Part shown: positions 1 to 7,999 of the stretch, one piece after another | Position numbering within the stretch: the first letter of the stretch is position 1 | How the letters are laid out: each line of letters opens with the position of its first letter | NCBI GenBank assembly: GCA_903914955.1 | Contig: CAIWRB010000123.1 | Location: forward strand, 1 to 49,258 | Source: an uncultured Chloroflexota bacterium | Lineage (GTDB): Bacteria; Chloroflexota; Anaerolineae; Anaerolineales; Villigracilaceae | Direction of reading: 5' to 3' | DNA: 49,258 bases | The notes under the pieces: generated by a model | The model's database searches: none | What the model was told of the DNA's origin: nothing | Seen by the model: the letters and a program-made list of their open reading frames with translations, nothing else | Position numbers and translations under genes: made by a program

Positions 1-531
1 GTCATGGAACTCATGCTGCGGGAAAGTAACGAGATTCTTCGTGTGCGGGTTGGGACCATTATTGTCGAACACAAACTCGGCTTTGTCTGTGCCAATGCGG
101 GCATTGATCACTCCAATGTAATGGGAGATGGTGATAAAAATATAGAATATGTTTTACTCCTTCCCGAAGACCCCGATCTATCTGCGCGAAACATCCGTGA
201 ACAGATAAAACAAACAACGAAAAAAAATATCGGCGTCATGGTTATCGACTCGCATGGCCGCGCGTGGAGAAACGGCACAGTTGGAATTTGCATCGGATTA
301 AGTGGCTTGCCCGCGATCATCGATGAACGCGGCTGGAAGGATCTATTTGGCTACACACTTCAAATCACGATAGTAGGCGTGGCAGATGAACTCGCCGCGG
401 CCGCATCCCTCGTGATGGGGCAAGCCTCCGAAGGAATCCCCGCCGTTCATGTGCGCGGATTCCCCTATCCGCTAGGAGAAGGCTCGCTCAAGGAACTCAT
501 CCGCCCGAAAGAACAGGATATGTTCCGCTAA
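1..531 (+). CDS. cofE: Coenzyme F420-0:L-glutamate ligase, C-terminal part (partial at window edge)
   Basis: Adds L-glutamate to F420-0 with GTP, the tail-building step of coenzyme F420 synthesis in the cytoplasm. The open frame runs in from the left edge, and about 176 codons are visible of the roughly 250 usual for the family, so the N-terminus is outside the window. Family hallmarks are NAGIDHSNV near residue 31, a GRAWRNGTVG segment followed by CIGLSGLP near residue 100, and an acidic, alanine-rich helix ADELAAAASLVMGQA before the end. It heads a run of F420 genes on the same strand (FbiB-type reductase, cofD, cofC), which strongly supports the call. A TATAAT box overlaps its last bases and may drive the next genes separately. 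Confidence 0.93.
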   Translation, partial: VMELMLRESNEILRVRVGTIIVEHKLGFVCANAGIDHSNVMGDGDKNIEYVLLLPEDPDLSARNIREQIKQTTKKNIGVMVIDSHGRAWRNGTVGICIGLSGLPAIIDERGWKDLFGYTLQITIVGVADELAAAASLVMGQASEGIPAVHVRGFPYPLGEGSLKELIRPKEQDMFR

Positions 532-537
532 TATAAT
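532..537 (+). promoter_or_regulatory. -10 box for the 579 gene
   Basis: A perfect TATAAT starts directly after the cofE stop codon, 41 bases before the next start codon at 579. No convincing -35 hexamer is present 17 bases upstream. A GAGG ribosome binding site lies at 571-574. An internal F420-cluster promoter is plausible. Confidence 0.45.
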
Positions 538-578
538 TCCAATGTTCGTCTGGTATCTTTAAATAAAATTGAGGCACA

Positions 579-971
579 ATGAAAAACTTTCCACAGGAAT
601 TTCTCGACCTTCTCAAAGATGAAACAAAAGCATATTTGTTCCTTGCAACCACAATGCCCGATGGATCGCCGCAAGTTACGCCGATATGGTTTAGCGCAGA
701 TGAGAATTACATCCTCATTAACACACACGAAGGACGCACAAAAGACCGCAATATGAAAGCGCGTCCCAAAATCGCCCTCGTCATTCAAGACCCCAAAACG
801 CCTTATCGTTATGTTCAAATTCGCGGAGATATCGCTGAGTTCACCACTCAAGGCGCCGACGAACACATCAACCAACTCTCGCTCAAATATGATAATGAAC
901 CGTGGAAATATCAGGAAGGACAAAAGCGGATCATCTTCAAAATTAAGCCGAATCACTTTGACGTCCACTGA
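579..971 (+). CDS. PPOX-class (split beta-barrel) F420/FMN-dependent oxidoreductase
   Basis: A 130-residue protein of the pyridoxamine-phosphate-oxidase-like split-barrel superfamily. The pattern is FLATTMPDGSPQVTPIWF (substrate and flavin strand), then NTHEGRTKDRNMKARPKIAL, which is the region that contacts the cofactor phosphate in this family. Members bind F420, FMN or haem. The neighbours make F420, so an F420-dependent reductase is the best guess, but the substrate cannot be told. The start ATG has a GAGG element 4 bases upstream. The 3' end overlaps the probable TTG start of the next gene by 14 bases, suggesting translational coupling. Confidence 0.82.
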   Translation: MKNFPQEFLDLLKDETKAYLFLATTMPDGSPQVTPIWFSADENYILINTHEGRTKDRNMKARPKIALVIQDPKTPYRYVQIRGDIAEFTTQGADEHINQLSLKYDNEPWKYQEGQKRIIFKIKPNHFDVH

Positions 972-1572
972 TCTCCACACATTCCTGCGGACTCGTCGCT
1001 CGATCCGCCGCTTCAAAACCGACCTGATTCCTGATTCAGTGATCGAGGAAATTCTCACCACTGCCACATTCGCCCCCTCCGCGCATCATCGCCAACCCTG
1101 GAGATTCGCCGTAGTGACAGATTTATCTGTCAAAACAAAACTTGCCAATGCGATGGCAGAAAAATTTCAACATGAACTTGAAACCGACCATCTTTCACCT
1201 GATGAAATTTCAAAACGAGTAACACGTTCCAAAGACAGAATCCACTCCGCGCCTGTTGTAATTATCTTAAGTGTAGATATGACCGATATGGACAAATATC
1301 CTGATAGACACAGAAAAAAAGCCGAATACATCATGGCAACCCAATCCGCCGCGAACGCGGGCATGCAGCTACTGCTTGCCGCGCACGCTGAAGGACTGGG
1401 CAGCGTCTGGGTTTGCAGTCCGCTATTTGCACAGGAAATTGTGCAGGCTGCTTTGGAACTGCCGAAAACATGGGAACCTCAAGCCATGTACTTTCTTGGC
1501 TATCCAACAGAAATTCCACAGGTAAGAGTAAGAAAATCCATAAAGGAAATCGTCAAACGTTTGAACGTTTGA
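958..1572 (+). CDS. FbiB C-terminal-type nitroreductase (dehydro-F420-0 reductase-like)
   Basis: A flavin-dependent nitroreductase-fold protein of about 204 residues. It starts with FLRTRRSIRRFK, then APSAHHRQPWRFAVV, and ends with GLGSVWVCSPLF and WEPQAMYFLGYP, a pattern typical of the C-terminal domain of actinobacterial FbiB. In FbiB that domain reduces dehydro-F420-0 and is fused to a CofE-like ligase; here it is a separate gene next to cofE. The frame is open back to 811, but the first 49 codons lie inside the split-barrel gene and look non-coding. I therefore take the TTG at 958, 14 bases inside the previous gene, as the start. This choice is uncertain because no clear ribosome binding site precedes it. 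Only 8 bases separate it from cofD. Confidence 0.82.
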   Translation: MTSTDLHTFLRTRRSIRRFKTDLIPDSVIEEILTTATFAPSAHHRQPWRFAVVTDLSVKTKLANAMAEKFQHELETDHLSPDEISKRVTRSKDRIHSAPVVIILSVDMTDMDKYPDRHRKKAEYIMATQSAANAGMQLLLAAHAEGLGSVWVCSPLFAQEIVQAALELPKTWEPQAMYFLGYPTEIPQVRVRKSIKEIVKRLNV

Positions 1573-1580
1573 ACCTACCC

Positions 1581-2504
1581 ATGAAAATCGTAGCCCTTGC
1601 GGGCGGAGTCGGTGGTGCGAAGCTTGCCCACGGACTCGCCCAAATCCTTGCATCAGAAGATCTGACTGTCATCGTCAACACGGGCGATGATTTTGAGCAT
1701 TTGGGAATGTACATTTCTCCCGACTTGGATACAGTCTGCTATACACTGGCTGGACTTGCGAATCCAGAGACAGGCTGGGGGCGTATAAATGAAACCTGGA
1801 ATACGATTGCAAATATAGAAAAACTTGGCGGACCGAATTGGTTTCGCCTCGGCGATCAGGATATTGCCACGCATCTTGAAAGAACAAGAAGAATGAAAGC
1901 AGGCCAATCGCTGTCACAGATCACAAAGGATTTTTGCGCGGCCTGGGGAATCAACCATACGGTTTTGCCAATGTCTGACTCACCAGTGCGAACCATGGTG
2001 GATACAGACGAAGGTGAGCTGGCGTTTCAGGAATATTTTGTTCACAGGCATTGCGAGCCGAGAGTCAAAGGCTTTCGGTTTGAGGGAGTCGATTCCGCTG
2101 AACCTGTTATCGGCGCGCGCGAAGCGATCGAATCAGCAGAGGCAATTGTCATTTGCCCATCAAATCCCTGGGTGAGTGTCGATCCGATTTTCCAAATCCT
2201 CTCCCCTGCCCTTATCCAAAAGGGGGAAGGAAAAAAAGTGATCGCGGTCTCGCCCATTATCGGCGGGCAGGCAGTGAAAGGTCCTGCGGCAAAAATGTAT
2301 ACAGAACTTGGGATCGAACCTTCGGCATTGGCTGTGGCTGAACATTATAGGAACTTGTTATGCGGATTCGTGTTGGATAACGTGGACAGACAGTTATCAG
2401 ATAAAATTGAAACAAAGACCCTGGTTACGAACACGCTTATGAATAACTCATCAGACCGTGCACGATTGGCAACGGATGTGCTAAACTTTGTCAGGAGTTT
2501 ATAA
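1581..2504 (+). CDS. cofD: 2-phospho-L-lactate (or PEP) transferase for F420-0
   Basis: Transfers the activated phospholactate or phosphoenolpyruvate group onto Fo to form F420-0 or dehydro-F420-0. It has 307 residues, the usual length. The N-terminal ALAGGVGGAKLAHGL is the nucleotide-binding loop of the CofD family, followed by VNTGDDFEHLGMYISPDLDTV. VICPSNPWVSVDPI and VIAVSPIIGGQAVKGPAAKM are further signatures. The ATG at 1581 puts the GGVGGAK motif at the very N-terminus, so upstream in-frame starts are rejected. Residues about 207-219 are encoded by a palindrome-like stretch resembling an intergenic repeat at 34314-34339 (see the repeat at 2199-2237). cofC follows after 2 bases. Confidence 0.95.
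   Translation: MKIVALAGGVGGAKLAHGLAQILASEDLTVIVNTGDDFEHLGMYISPDLDTVCYTLAGLANPETGWGRINETWNTIANIEKLGGPNWFRLGDQDIATHLERTRRMKAGQSLSQITKDFCAAWGINHTVLPMSDSPVRTMVDTDEGELAFQEYFVHRHCEPRVKGFRFEGVDSAEPVIGAREAIESAEAIVICPSNPWVSVDPIFQILSPALIQKGEGKKVIAVSPIIGGQAVKGPAAKMYTELGIEPSALAVAEHYRNLLCGFVLDNVDRQLSDKIETKTLVTNTLMNNSSDRARLATDVLNFVRSL
2199..2237 (+). repeat. Palindromic repeat-like segment inside cofD
   Basis: The stretch CCCTGCCCTTATCCAAAAGG begins at 2204 and continues into a G/A-rich arm, forming an imperfect hairpin. Its first 20 bases match the intergenic palindrome at 34314-34333 at 17 positions. It is read in frame as SPALIQKGEGKK. A second arm with GGGGGAAGG and an A-tract mirrors the intergenic copy. 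Confidence 0.55.
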
Positions 2505-2506
2505 AC

Positions 2507-3115
2507 ATGACACTTTGGGCAATTGTCCCTGTAAAACCTTTGCGACGAGGTAAGTCGCGTTTGTCTGGAACGCTTACCGAAGATGAAAGAACCGCACTAA
2601 ATCAAGAATTGTTGGAACATACCCTTAAAACGCTATCAACTTTAAAAGAGTTGGATCAGGTATTGGTCGTGAGCCGCGACCCGCAGGCGCTGACAATTGC
2701 GCGCAATCATGGTGCAAAGACTGTGCAGGAAGATGGTCAATCGCATTTGAATACAGCGCTGGCTCGCGCGACGGTTGTCGCAAAAGTGCACGCAACCCAC
2801 GGCGTTTTAGTTTTGCCCGCCGATCTGCCTTTGCTGGAGCGTGAAGATGTTCTGGCGTTGATCGATCGCGCAGTGAAGCCTCCAGTGGTGGTGATCGCGC
2901 CTGACCGTCATGGCAAAGGTACAAACGCATTGTTGATCTGTCCTGCGGGGCAAATTGAATATGACTTCGGTGAAGATTCATTCCAACGTCACTGCGACCG
3001 TGCGCTAAAATCTGGTGCGCGTTTGGAGATCGTCGAATTACCGTCACTCGGATTAGACCTGGATCTTCCAGAAGATTTGGAAATGGTAAGAAAGTTGGAA
3101 GGATTGAAGACATGA
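2507..3115 (+). CDS. cofC: 2-phospho-L-lactate guanylyltransferase (CofC/FbiD)
   Basis: Activates phospholactate or phosphoenolpyruvate with GTP to give the donor used by CofD. It has 202 residues. The N-terminus WAIVPVKPLRRGKSRLSG is the nucleotidyltransferase loop typical of CofC, and LVLPADLPLLEREDV carries the metal-binding aspartates. APDRHGKGTNALLICP is the family's third motif. The start is 2 bases after the cofD stop, with GGAG inside the end of cofD as a likely ribosome binding site. The downstream gap holds a degenerate interspersed repeat before the Mer-like gene. Confidence 0.93.
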   Translation: MTLWAIVPVKPLRRGKSRLSGTLTEDERTALNQELLEHTLKTLSTLKELDQVLVVSRDPQALTIARNHGAKTVQEDGQSHLNTALARATVVAKVHATHGVLVLPADLPLLEREDVLALIDRAVKPPVVVIAPDRHGKGTNALLICPAGQIEYDFGEDSFQRHCDRALKSGARLEIVELPSLGLDLDLPEDLEMVRKLEGLKT

Positions 3116-3208
3116 TGTCACTGCGAGCGCTTGGCGCTAAGCATTCTTCTGTTGTAATGGAAGTTGATTCGTCGCTCACTCCGTTCACATCTCGCAAGGA
3201 TATTTAAT
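3116..3208. repeat. Degenerate interspersed inverted repeat (GCGAG / CTCGC type)
   Basis: The gap between cofC and the Mer-like gene starts with TGTCACTGCGAGCGC and ends with GATTCGTCGCTCACTCCG and CTCGCAA. The ends form opposite arms of a decayed long hairpin. A related element follows the permease gene at 6990-7055. Elements of this look are widespread dispersed repeats in several bacterial groups; assignment here is by eye. Confidence 0.5.
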
Positions 3209-3229
3209 CTTTATTTCAAGGAGAAAACC

Positions 3230-4228
3230 ATGACCGAACGTGTTGCCCTTTACCTGCAAGATTCGCACGACCTGCGTGATGGAATGGATTATGCAAGATA
3301 CGCAGAAGAGAAAGGCTTTGAAGCTGTTTGGCAAGCTGAGAGTCGTTTGGTGCGAGATGCGATCGTGCCCATGGCGGCTTATGCGGCAGTGACGAATAAA
3401 ATTAAAGTCGGCTCTGGCGTAATCAATAACTGGACTCGTAACATTGGTCTACTCGCCGCCACTTTCCTAACTTTGGATGATCTTGCGCCAAACCGCGTCA
3501 TCTGCGGAATTGGCGCCTGGTGGGATCCACTAGCAAAGAATGTTGGCATTGACCGAAAGAAACCGCTTCTCGCCATGCGTGAGACAGTCGAAGTCATGCG
3601 GCGCTTGTTGAATATGGAACGCGTCACCTTTCATGGCGAATTCCATCACGTAGACGGCATTGAATTGGATGTAGTCCATGGCCGCCGCGAGCCGCGCAAC
3701 GTCCCTATCATGATCGGCGCGACTGGCGATTTGATGATGGAAATGACAGGCGAGATTGCGGATGGTTGTGTGATGAATTATTGCGTTGCACCTGAATATA
3801 ATGACAAAGCGCTGGAACTGCTTGAAAAAGGCGCGAATAAAGCTGGGCGGAAAATCGAAGACATTGACCGTCCGCAGTTGATCGTGTGTTCAGTGGATGA
3901 AGATCACGACAAGGCGATCGAGTACACCAAAGAATTGCTTTGCCAGTATCTCGCCCAACAACCGCATATCGCGAAGGCTTCGAATGTTTCGCAGGAAGTC
4001 ATCAACAACATCCAGTCCACTTTGGGATGGCCCGCCACGAAAGAACAGATCAACAAGGCCAAGCACTTTGTCCCTGATGAATTGGTTCACAAGATCACGG
4101 CTTCGGGCACGCCCGCAGAAGCGCGCGCCAAAGTTGCTGAATACACCAAGCGTGGATGTACCTGCCCCATTCTGTACCCAGTCGGCGGAAATTTCAAGCT
4201 GCTGATCGACACGTTCGCACAGAGTTAG
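3230..4228 (+). CDS. LLM-class F420-dependent oxidoreductase (Mer-like)
   Basis: A luciferase-like (beta/alpha)8 barrel enzyme of 332 residues that most likely uses F420H2. [26 protein letters not shown] matches the N-terminus of methylenetetrahydromethanopterin-reductase-like proteins, written here in two parts: VALYLQDS and [25 protein letters not shown] and [16 protein letters not shown] are further family motifs, and [12 protein letters not shown] is the loop near the cofactor phosphate. The ATG at 3230 has AAGGAG at 3218-3223, so the longer open frame from 3164, which runs through the repeat, is rejected. Its place after cofC ties it to F420. The substrate is unknown: a true Mer role in a folate or methanopterin C1 pathway is possible but not shown. 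Confidence 0.88.
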   Translation: MTERVALYLQDSHDLRDGMDYARYAEEKGFEAVWQAESRLVRDAIVPMAAYAAVTNKIKVGSGVINNWTRNIGLLAATFLTLDDLAPNRVICGIGAWWDPLAKNVGIDRKKPLLAMRETVEVMRRLLNMERVTFHGEFHHVDGIELDVVHGRREPRNVPIMIGATGDLMMEMTGEIADGCVMNYCVAPEYNDKALELLEKGANKAGRKIEDIDRPQLIVCSVDEDHDKAIEYTKELLCQYLAQQPHIAKASNVSQEVINNIQSTLGWPATKEQINKAKHFVPDELVHKITASGTPAEARAKVAEYTKRGCTCPILYPVGGNFKLLIDTFAQS

Positions 4229-4235
4229 CCTTCTC

Positions 4236-4272
4236 AGACCTCGGAGGTTTTGAAAACCTCCGAGGTCTTTTC
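4236..4272 (+). terminator. Rho-independent terminator / palindromic repeat after the F420 cluster
   Basis: A perfect 16-bp inverted repeat, AGACCTCGGAGGTTTT and its complement, is separated by a single G (4252) and followed by T residues. It lies 8 bases after the Mer-like stop codon. The perfection and length also suit a dispersed palindromic repeat used as a terminator. The following 160 bases to 4429 are AT-rich and presumably hold the promoter of the ABC importer; no consensus boxes stand out. Confidence 0.85.
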
Positions 4273-4429
4273 TGATGTAATTTTTTTAATGTGAGCCATG
4301 GCACTTTGACGTGGCTTTTTGCTTTGGCCATTCTTCTGCTAAATAGATTTTATTTTTGAGTAAAAAATTATCACTTGGTTTGTCAATGCATGATAAGCGA
4401 GTTGAAAAAAAAATACGGGAGATTCTTGC

Positions 4430-5425
4430 ATGAAATTTCGTACCACACTTGTTCTTTTGCTCGTTACACTACTCGCGGCCTGCGCGCCAGCTGAGACAGC
4501 TGTCCCTGTCGCTGACTCAGCTAGGCAGGTCGCAACTGAAGCGCCTGTTAAAAATGTCGGCACGCTGAAGATCGCAGTCCTCCCGATCATAGATACGCTT
4601 CCGATTTATGTCGCTGAAGCGGAAGGTTTATTTGCAAAACACGGCGTGACGGTTGAATTTATTCCCGTTGCATCAGCACCAGAACGTGATCAATTACTGG
4701 CGGCAGGCCAAGCCGACGGAACCATTAACGAAACGCTTTCGGTGATGCTGTTCAATAAAGATGGGATTCAAATGCAAGCGGTGCGTTATGCATTGAGACC
4801 AAGCGAAGGCTATGGACATTTCTTCATTCTCGCATCTGCGAAAAGCGGCATCACCAATGCGCAGGGACTCAAGGGCGTCGAGATCGGCGTGTCGCAAGGC
4901 ACAGTGATCGAATATGTGACCGAGCGTTTATTGCAATCCGAGGGGCTCAGCGCTGATGAGATCAAGACCATTGCTGTGCCGAAAATTCCCGATCGCATGG
5001 CATTGCTCGCTTCTGGAAAACTTAGCGCCGGCGTTTTGCCCGATCCACTCGCATCACTCGCGATCAGTCAAAGCGCGGTCAAGGTGCTTGACGATTCGCT
5101 TCATCCTGAATATGGTTTCAGCGTGATCTCATTTCGCAAGGAAGTGATCGACGCCAGCCCCGATGCGGTCAAGGCATTTCTAGCCGCGATCGAAGAAGCC
5201 GCCGATCTCATCAATCTTGATTCCAGCAAATACACTTCGCTCTTGAGCGACAAGGGACTCGTCCCGCCGCCATTGCTGAAAACTTTTCAAGTCCCGCCTT
5301 TTCCTGATCAGGCCGTTCCCACTGAAGCGGAATGGAATGATGCTTTGGAATGGGCTAAAGGAAAAGGAATGTTGACGGTTGATGTTTCTTATGCAGACTC
5401 AGTCAACGCATCGCTTCTGCCCTAG
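4430..5425 (+). CDS. ABC importer substrate-binding lipoprotein (NMT1/SsuA-like)
   Basis: A 331-residue periplasmic-binding-type lipoprotein. A basic start MKFRTT, a hydrophobic stretch and the lipobox LLAAC (Cys18) predict a membrane-anchored exported protein. The mature part begins with LKIAVLPIIDTLPIYVAEAEGLF, given here as LKIAVLPIIDTLP and YVAEAEGLFAKHGV, the hallmark of the nitrate/sulfonate/taurine/thiamine-precursor family. The next genes encode the matching ATPase and permease. The ligand cannot be inferred, and no thiamine riboswitch is visible upstream. GGGAG at 4420-4424 is the probable ribosome binding site. Confidence 0.9.
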   Translation: MKFRTTLVLLLVTLLAACAPAETAVPVADSARQVATEAPVKNVGTLKIAVLPIIDTLPIYVAEAEGLFAKHGVTVEFIPVASAPERDQLLAAGQADGTINETLSVMLFNKDGIQMQAVRYALRPSEGYGHFFILASAKSGITNAQGLKGVEIGVSQGTVIEYVTERLLQSEGLSADEIKTIAVPKIPDRMALLASGKLSAGVLPDPLASLAISQSAVKVLDDSLHPEYGFSVISFRKEVIDASPDAVKAFLAAIEEAADLINLDSSKYTSLLSDKGLVPPPLLKTFQVPPFPDQAVPTEAEWNDALEWAKGKGMLTVDVSYADSVNASLLP

Positions 5426-5442
5426 CCGAAAATTGATTCCGT

Positions 5443-5448
5443 TATAAT
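5443..5448 (+). promoter_or_regulatory. -10 box upstream of the ABC ATPase gene
   Basis: A perfect TATAAT lies in the 62-base gap between the binding-protein and ATPase genes, 39 bases before the ATG at 5488. No -35 match is seen at the right spacing. A secondary internal promoter is possible. The rest of the gap has an imperfect GCGGGA / TCCCGC inverted repeat around 5450-5483. Confidence 0.35.
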
Positions 5449-5487
5449 GAGCGGGACGTTGCCCTTTGGCAGCCTCCCGCTTCGCTT

Positions 5488-6255
5488 ATGATCAAAATTA
5501 ACTCGCTGACATTTAATTATCAAAATAATGTTCCGCTATTCAGTGGATTCGATTTTAACATCTCACGCGGTGAGACATGTGCGATTCTCGGTCCCTCAGG
5601 CTGTGGAAAAACAACATTGCTTTATTTACTGGCAGGATTACGTCAGCCGACTTCAGGGCAAATTTCCATTGGCGGCCAACTCCTCACCCGTCCCCGCCCG
5701 CAGACCGGACTCATTCTCCAAGATTATGGATTGCTTCCATGGTCAACTGTCTATGAGAATGTAGAACTGGGGATCCGAGTCCGCGATTTTTATGGACCAG
5801 ATGGAAAACATGCACCGGATAATTTTCAGTCAAAAAATAATATAAGTGTCTGGCTTGAACGTCTGGGGCTCAGCGAAGTAGCGGATAAATTCCTATCCCA
5901 GATCTCTGGCGGCCAACGTCAACGCACAGCCATTGCGCGCACGCTTGCGCTTGAGCCCGACCTGCTTTTGATGGATGAACCTTTCTCATCGCTGGACGCC
6001 ATCACGCGCGAAGATTTGCAAAACCTGACTTTAAGTTTATGCGTCGAAAATAATTTGACGCTGGTCATTGTCACACACGCAATTGAAGAAGCGGCTGCAT
6101 TGGGCAAAAAGGTACTATTATTAAATCAAGCGCCAAACAAAAATGCTCATATTTTCGATAACCCGAATGCGGGTCAAAAAAATCATAGGAGCAGTCAGGC
6201 ATTTCACGAGCTATGCGATTTATTGTGGAAGGAAATGCAACATGAATCGGCGTGA
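5488..6255 (+). CDS. ABC transporter ATP-binding protein (SsuB/TauB-like)
   Basis: A 255-residue ATPase energising the importer encoded on both sides. The Walker A is GPSGCGKTT near residue 33, the ABC signature ISGGQRQR near 138, and Walker B LLLMDEP followed by SSLDA, then the switch histidine in VIVTHAIEEA. It ends overlapping the permease gene by 14 bases, so the two are translationally coupled. The start ATG lacks a strong ribosome binding site. Confidence 0.92.
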   Translation: MIKINSLTFNYQNNVPLFSGFDFNISRGETCAILGPSGCGKTTLLYLLAGLRQPTSGQISIGGQLLTRPRPQTGLILQDYGLLPWSTVYENVELGIRVRDFYGPDGKHAPDNFQSKNNISVWLERLGLSEVADKFLSQISGGQRQRTAIARTLALEPDLLLMDEPFSSLDAITREDLQNLTLSLCVENNLTLVIVTHAIEEAAALGKKVLLLNQAPNKNAHIFDNPNAGQKNHRSSQAFHELCDLLWKEMQHESA

Positions 6256-6982
6256 TGTTTTATTTGCTACACTGGGATTGATCTTGATCTGGCAGATCAC
6301 CGCGTTGATCGTTCACCGTCCCATTTTGCCCGCGCCGTGGGAAGTGTTCGTTGTATTCTTCAAAGAGTTGGGCAATGGACTCTTGATTCATTTCGGCGTC
6401 AGCTTATGGCGAGTCAGCGCGGGAATGGCGCTCTCAGTGTTGGTCGCTGCGCCCGCAGGGCTGGCAATTGGCGGGTCAAAGACGATGGACCGATTCCTCT
6501 CTCCCATTATTTATTTGCTGTATCCAATTCCAAAAGTGGTGTTTGTACCAGTAGTCTTATTGTTCCTGGGAATCGGTGACACTGCGAAAATCACACTTAT
6601 CTTTTTGATATTATTTTTTCAGATCATCGTACTTGTCCGCGACCAGGCAGTTGGAATCCCACCGCAGTTGATCCAAAGTTTACAAAGCCTCGGCGCGGGA
6701 CGACGCGCATTATTTCGATTCGTTTATTTACCTGCCAGCCTGCCAGCGATTCTGACGGCACTGAGACAATCCATAGGCACAGCGGTGGCGGTGTTATACA
6801 TCTCTGAACTATTCGCAACAAAATATGGGTTGGGTTATTACATTTATTATCAGGGAAGCACGCTATTTAATTATCCCGCCATGTATGCGGGCGTGGTGGC
6901 AATGAGTTTACTGGGACTTGGCATGTACTTCGGCGTGGATTGGCTGGAGCGGAAATGGTGCAGGTGGAAATTTGTTAGTTGA
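6242..6982 (+). CDS. ABC transporter permease (SsuC/TauC-like)
   Basis: A 246-residue inner-membrane permease with about six hydrophobic helices. The cytoplasmic coupling loop is visible as QSLQSLGAGRRALFRFVYLPAS (EAA motif), here split as QSLQSLGAG and FVYLPASLPAIL. The start at 6242 lies 14 bases inside the ATPase gene; the open frame to 6143 is rejected because it duplicates coding in the ATPase. It completes a binding-protein, ATPase and permease set. Confidence 0.91.
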   Translation: MNRRDVLFATLGLILIWQITALIVHRPILPAPWEVFVVFFKELGNGLLIHFGVSLWRVSAGMALSVLVAAPAGLAIGGSKTMDRFLSPIIYLLYPIPKVVFVPVVLLFLGIGDTAKITLIFLILFFQIIVLVRDQAVGIPPQLIQSLQSLGAGRRALFRFVYLPASLPAILTALRQSIGTAVAVLYISELFATKYGLGYYIYYQGSTLFNYPAMYAGVVAMSLLGLGMYFGVDWLERKWCRWKFVS

Positions 6983-6989
6983 TATTGTC

Positions 6990-7055
6990 ATTGCAAGACA
7001 GCGCTCTGGCTCGAAGCAATCTCCAATTATTTGAGGAATGCACCGCACGCAAGTG
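6990..7055. repeat. Degenerate interspersed repeat after the permease gene
   Basis: The gap between the convergent permease and menA genes holds GTCATTGCAAGACAGCG, then CGAAGCAATCTCC. This is one recognisable arm of the same repeat class as at 3116-3208. The opposite arm is decayed (CGTGACATGAAG). No clear terminator is seen. Confidence 0.45.
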
Positions 7056-7072
7056 CAGACGTGACATGAAGT

Positions 7073-7969
7073 TTACGAAACCAATAACCCCACCCAAAAC
7101 AAAACACTATACAGCAGCGCAGTCTGACCTGTCCCTGCGAGCGCTGCGTTAAGCGGACGACCTGTTTGCGTAAAAACTATTCGAAAAGTTTTGATCGCAA
7201 TCGGCAAAGAGAACCACGCGAGTAATGAGGCAGCGGGAACAATTTTAAAACTCACTAAAACAGGCAAAAGTAAATATGCAATACCCATGCACAAAACATA
7301 TTCTGATCTTGTGGCTTTTTCGCCAAGCCGCACCGCCAGCGTATGCTTGCCAGCGGCACGATCATTCTCAAGATCACGCAAATTATTGACGACTAAAATC
7401 GCAGTGACGATCAATCCCACAGGCACAGACATCCACCACGCGGCGGCGTTGACCGAACCGACTTGAACATAATAGGTCCCTGCAACTGCAGCAAATCCAA
7501 AAAATATAAACACAAACAAATCGCCGAGTCCATAATAACCAAGCGGAAACGGCCCACCGGTATAAGCTATCGCCGAGACAATGGCTGCTACGCCGATCCA
7601 GATCACGGGCCAGCCGCGAAGCGATGCGAGATAAAGTCCGCATAAGGCTGCCAGAAAAAAGATGATCCACATTCCGCGTTTGACTTGCGCTGGCGTAAGC
7701 AACCCCGCTTGAGTCACACGCAGCGGGCCTTGTCTTTCGGCAGTATCCGCGCCGCGTTCGAAATCAAAAACATCGTTGGCAACGTTACTGCCAATTTGCA
7801 AAAGCAAAGCTACAAATAATGCCGCGAGCGCAGGCAAAATTTGAAACAAACCAGCTTGCCAAGCCAGCGCACATCCCATGACCACACCAGACGCGGCAGC
7901 GGGCAAAGTCCGCGGTCGAATCGCGAGCCACCAGATTTGAAATAAATTCGGTTTCGTTTGATTTTTCAT
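7073..7969 (-). CDS. menA: 1,4-dihydroxy-2-naphthoate polyprenyltransferase
   Basis: An integral-membrane UbiA-family prenyltransferase of 298 residues. It attaches the isoprenoid tail to dihydroxynaphthoate to give demethylmenaquinone. The two aspartate-rich motifs are NDVFDFERGAD near residue 65 and NNLRDLENDRAAGKHTLAVRLG, here NNLRDLENDRAAGK, near residue 195. About eight hydrophobic helices follow a short basic N-terminus. It is divergent from ubiE/menG, which catalyses the next step, with 45 bases between the start codons. A TATACT box at 7978-7983 lies only 8 bases before the ATG, so the transcript may be leaderless. Confidence 0.94.
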   Translation of the reverse strand: MKNQTKPNLFQIWWLAIRPRTLPAAASGVVMGCALAWQAGLFQILPALAALFVALLLQIGSNVANDVFDFERGADTAERQGPLRVTQAGLLTPAQVKRGMWIIFFLAALCGLYLASLRGWPVIWIGVAAIVSAIAYTGGPFPLGYYGLGDLFVFIFFGFAAVAGTYYVQVGSVNAAAWWMSVPVGLIVTAILVVNNLRDLENDRAAGKHTLAVRLGEKATRSEYVLCMGIAYLLLPVLVSFKIVPAASLLAWFSLPIAIKTFRIVFTQTGRPLNAALAGTGQTALLYSVLFWVGLLVS

Positions 7970-7977
7970 TGCCGCGC

Positions 7978-7983
7978 AGTATA
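7978..7983 (-). promoter_or_regulatory. menA -10 box (leaderless position)
   Basis: Read on the minus strand this is TATACT, 8 bases before the menA ATG. An initiation point 6-8 bases downstream would fall at the start codon. No Shine-Dalgarno sequence is visible. A second minus-strand candidate, TATAAA at 7998-8003, would give a leader of about 20 bases. Confidence 0.5.
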
Positions 7984-7999
7984 ACGAATTTTCAGCGTT

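Noticed and set aside
811-957. N-terminal extension that would fuse extra residues onto the nitroreductase
   Set aside because: These codons lie in another frame of the split-barrel gene, show no domain, and would give an unusual protein. A shorter start at 958 fits the family.
528-1067. Minus-strand open frame of 179 codons opposite the split-barrel gene
   Set aside because: It is the complement of clearly coding plus-strand sequence and has no recognisable motif.
2625-3197. Minus-strand open frame of 190 codons opposite cofC
   Set aside because: Rich in Arg, Ser and Pro with no domain; cofC on the plus strand is unambiguous.
4273-4429. Thiamine-type riboswitch before the NMT1-like binding protein
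   Set aside because: The AT-rich region lacks the conserved pairing elements of the TPP class.
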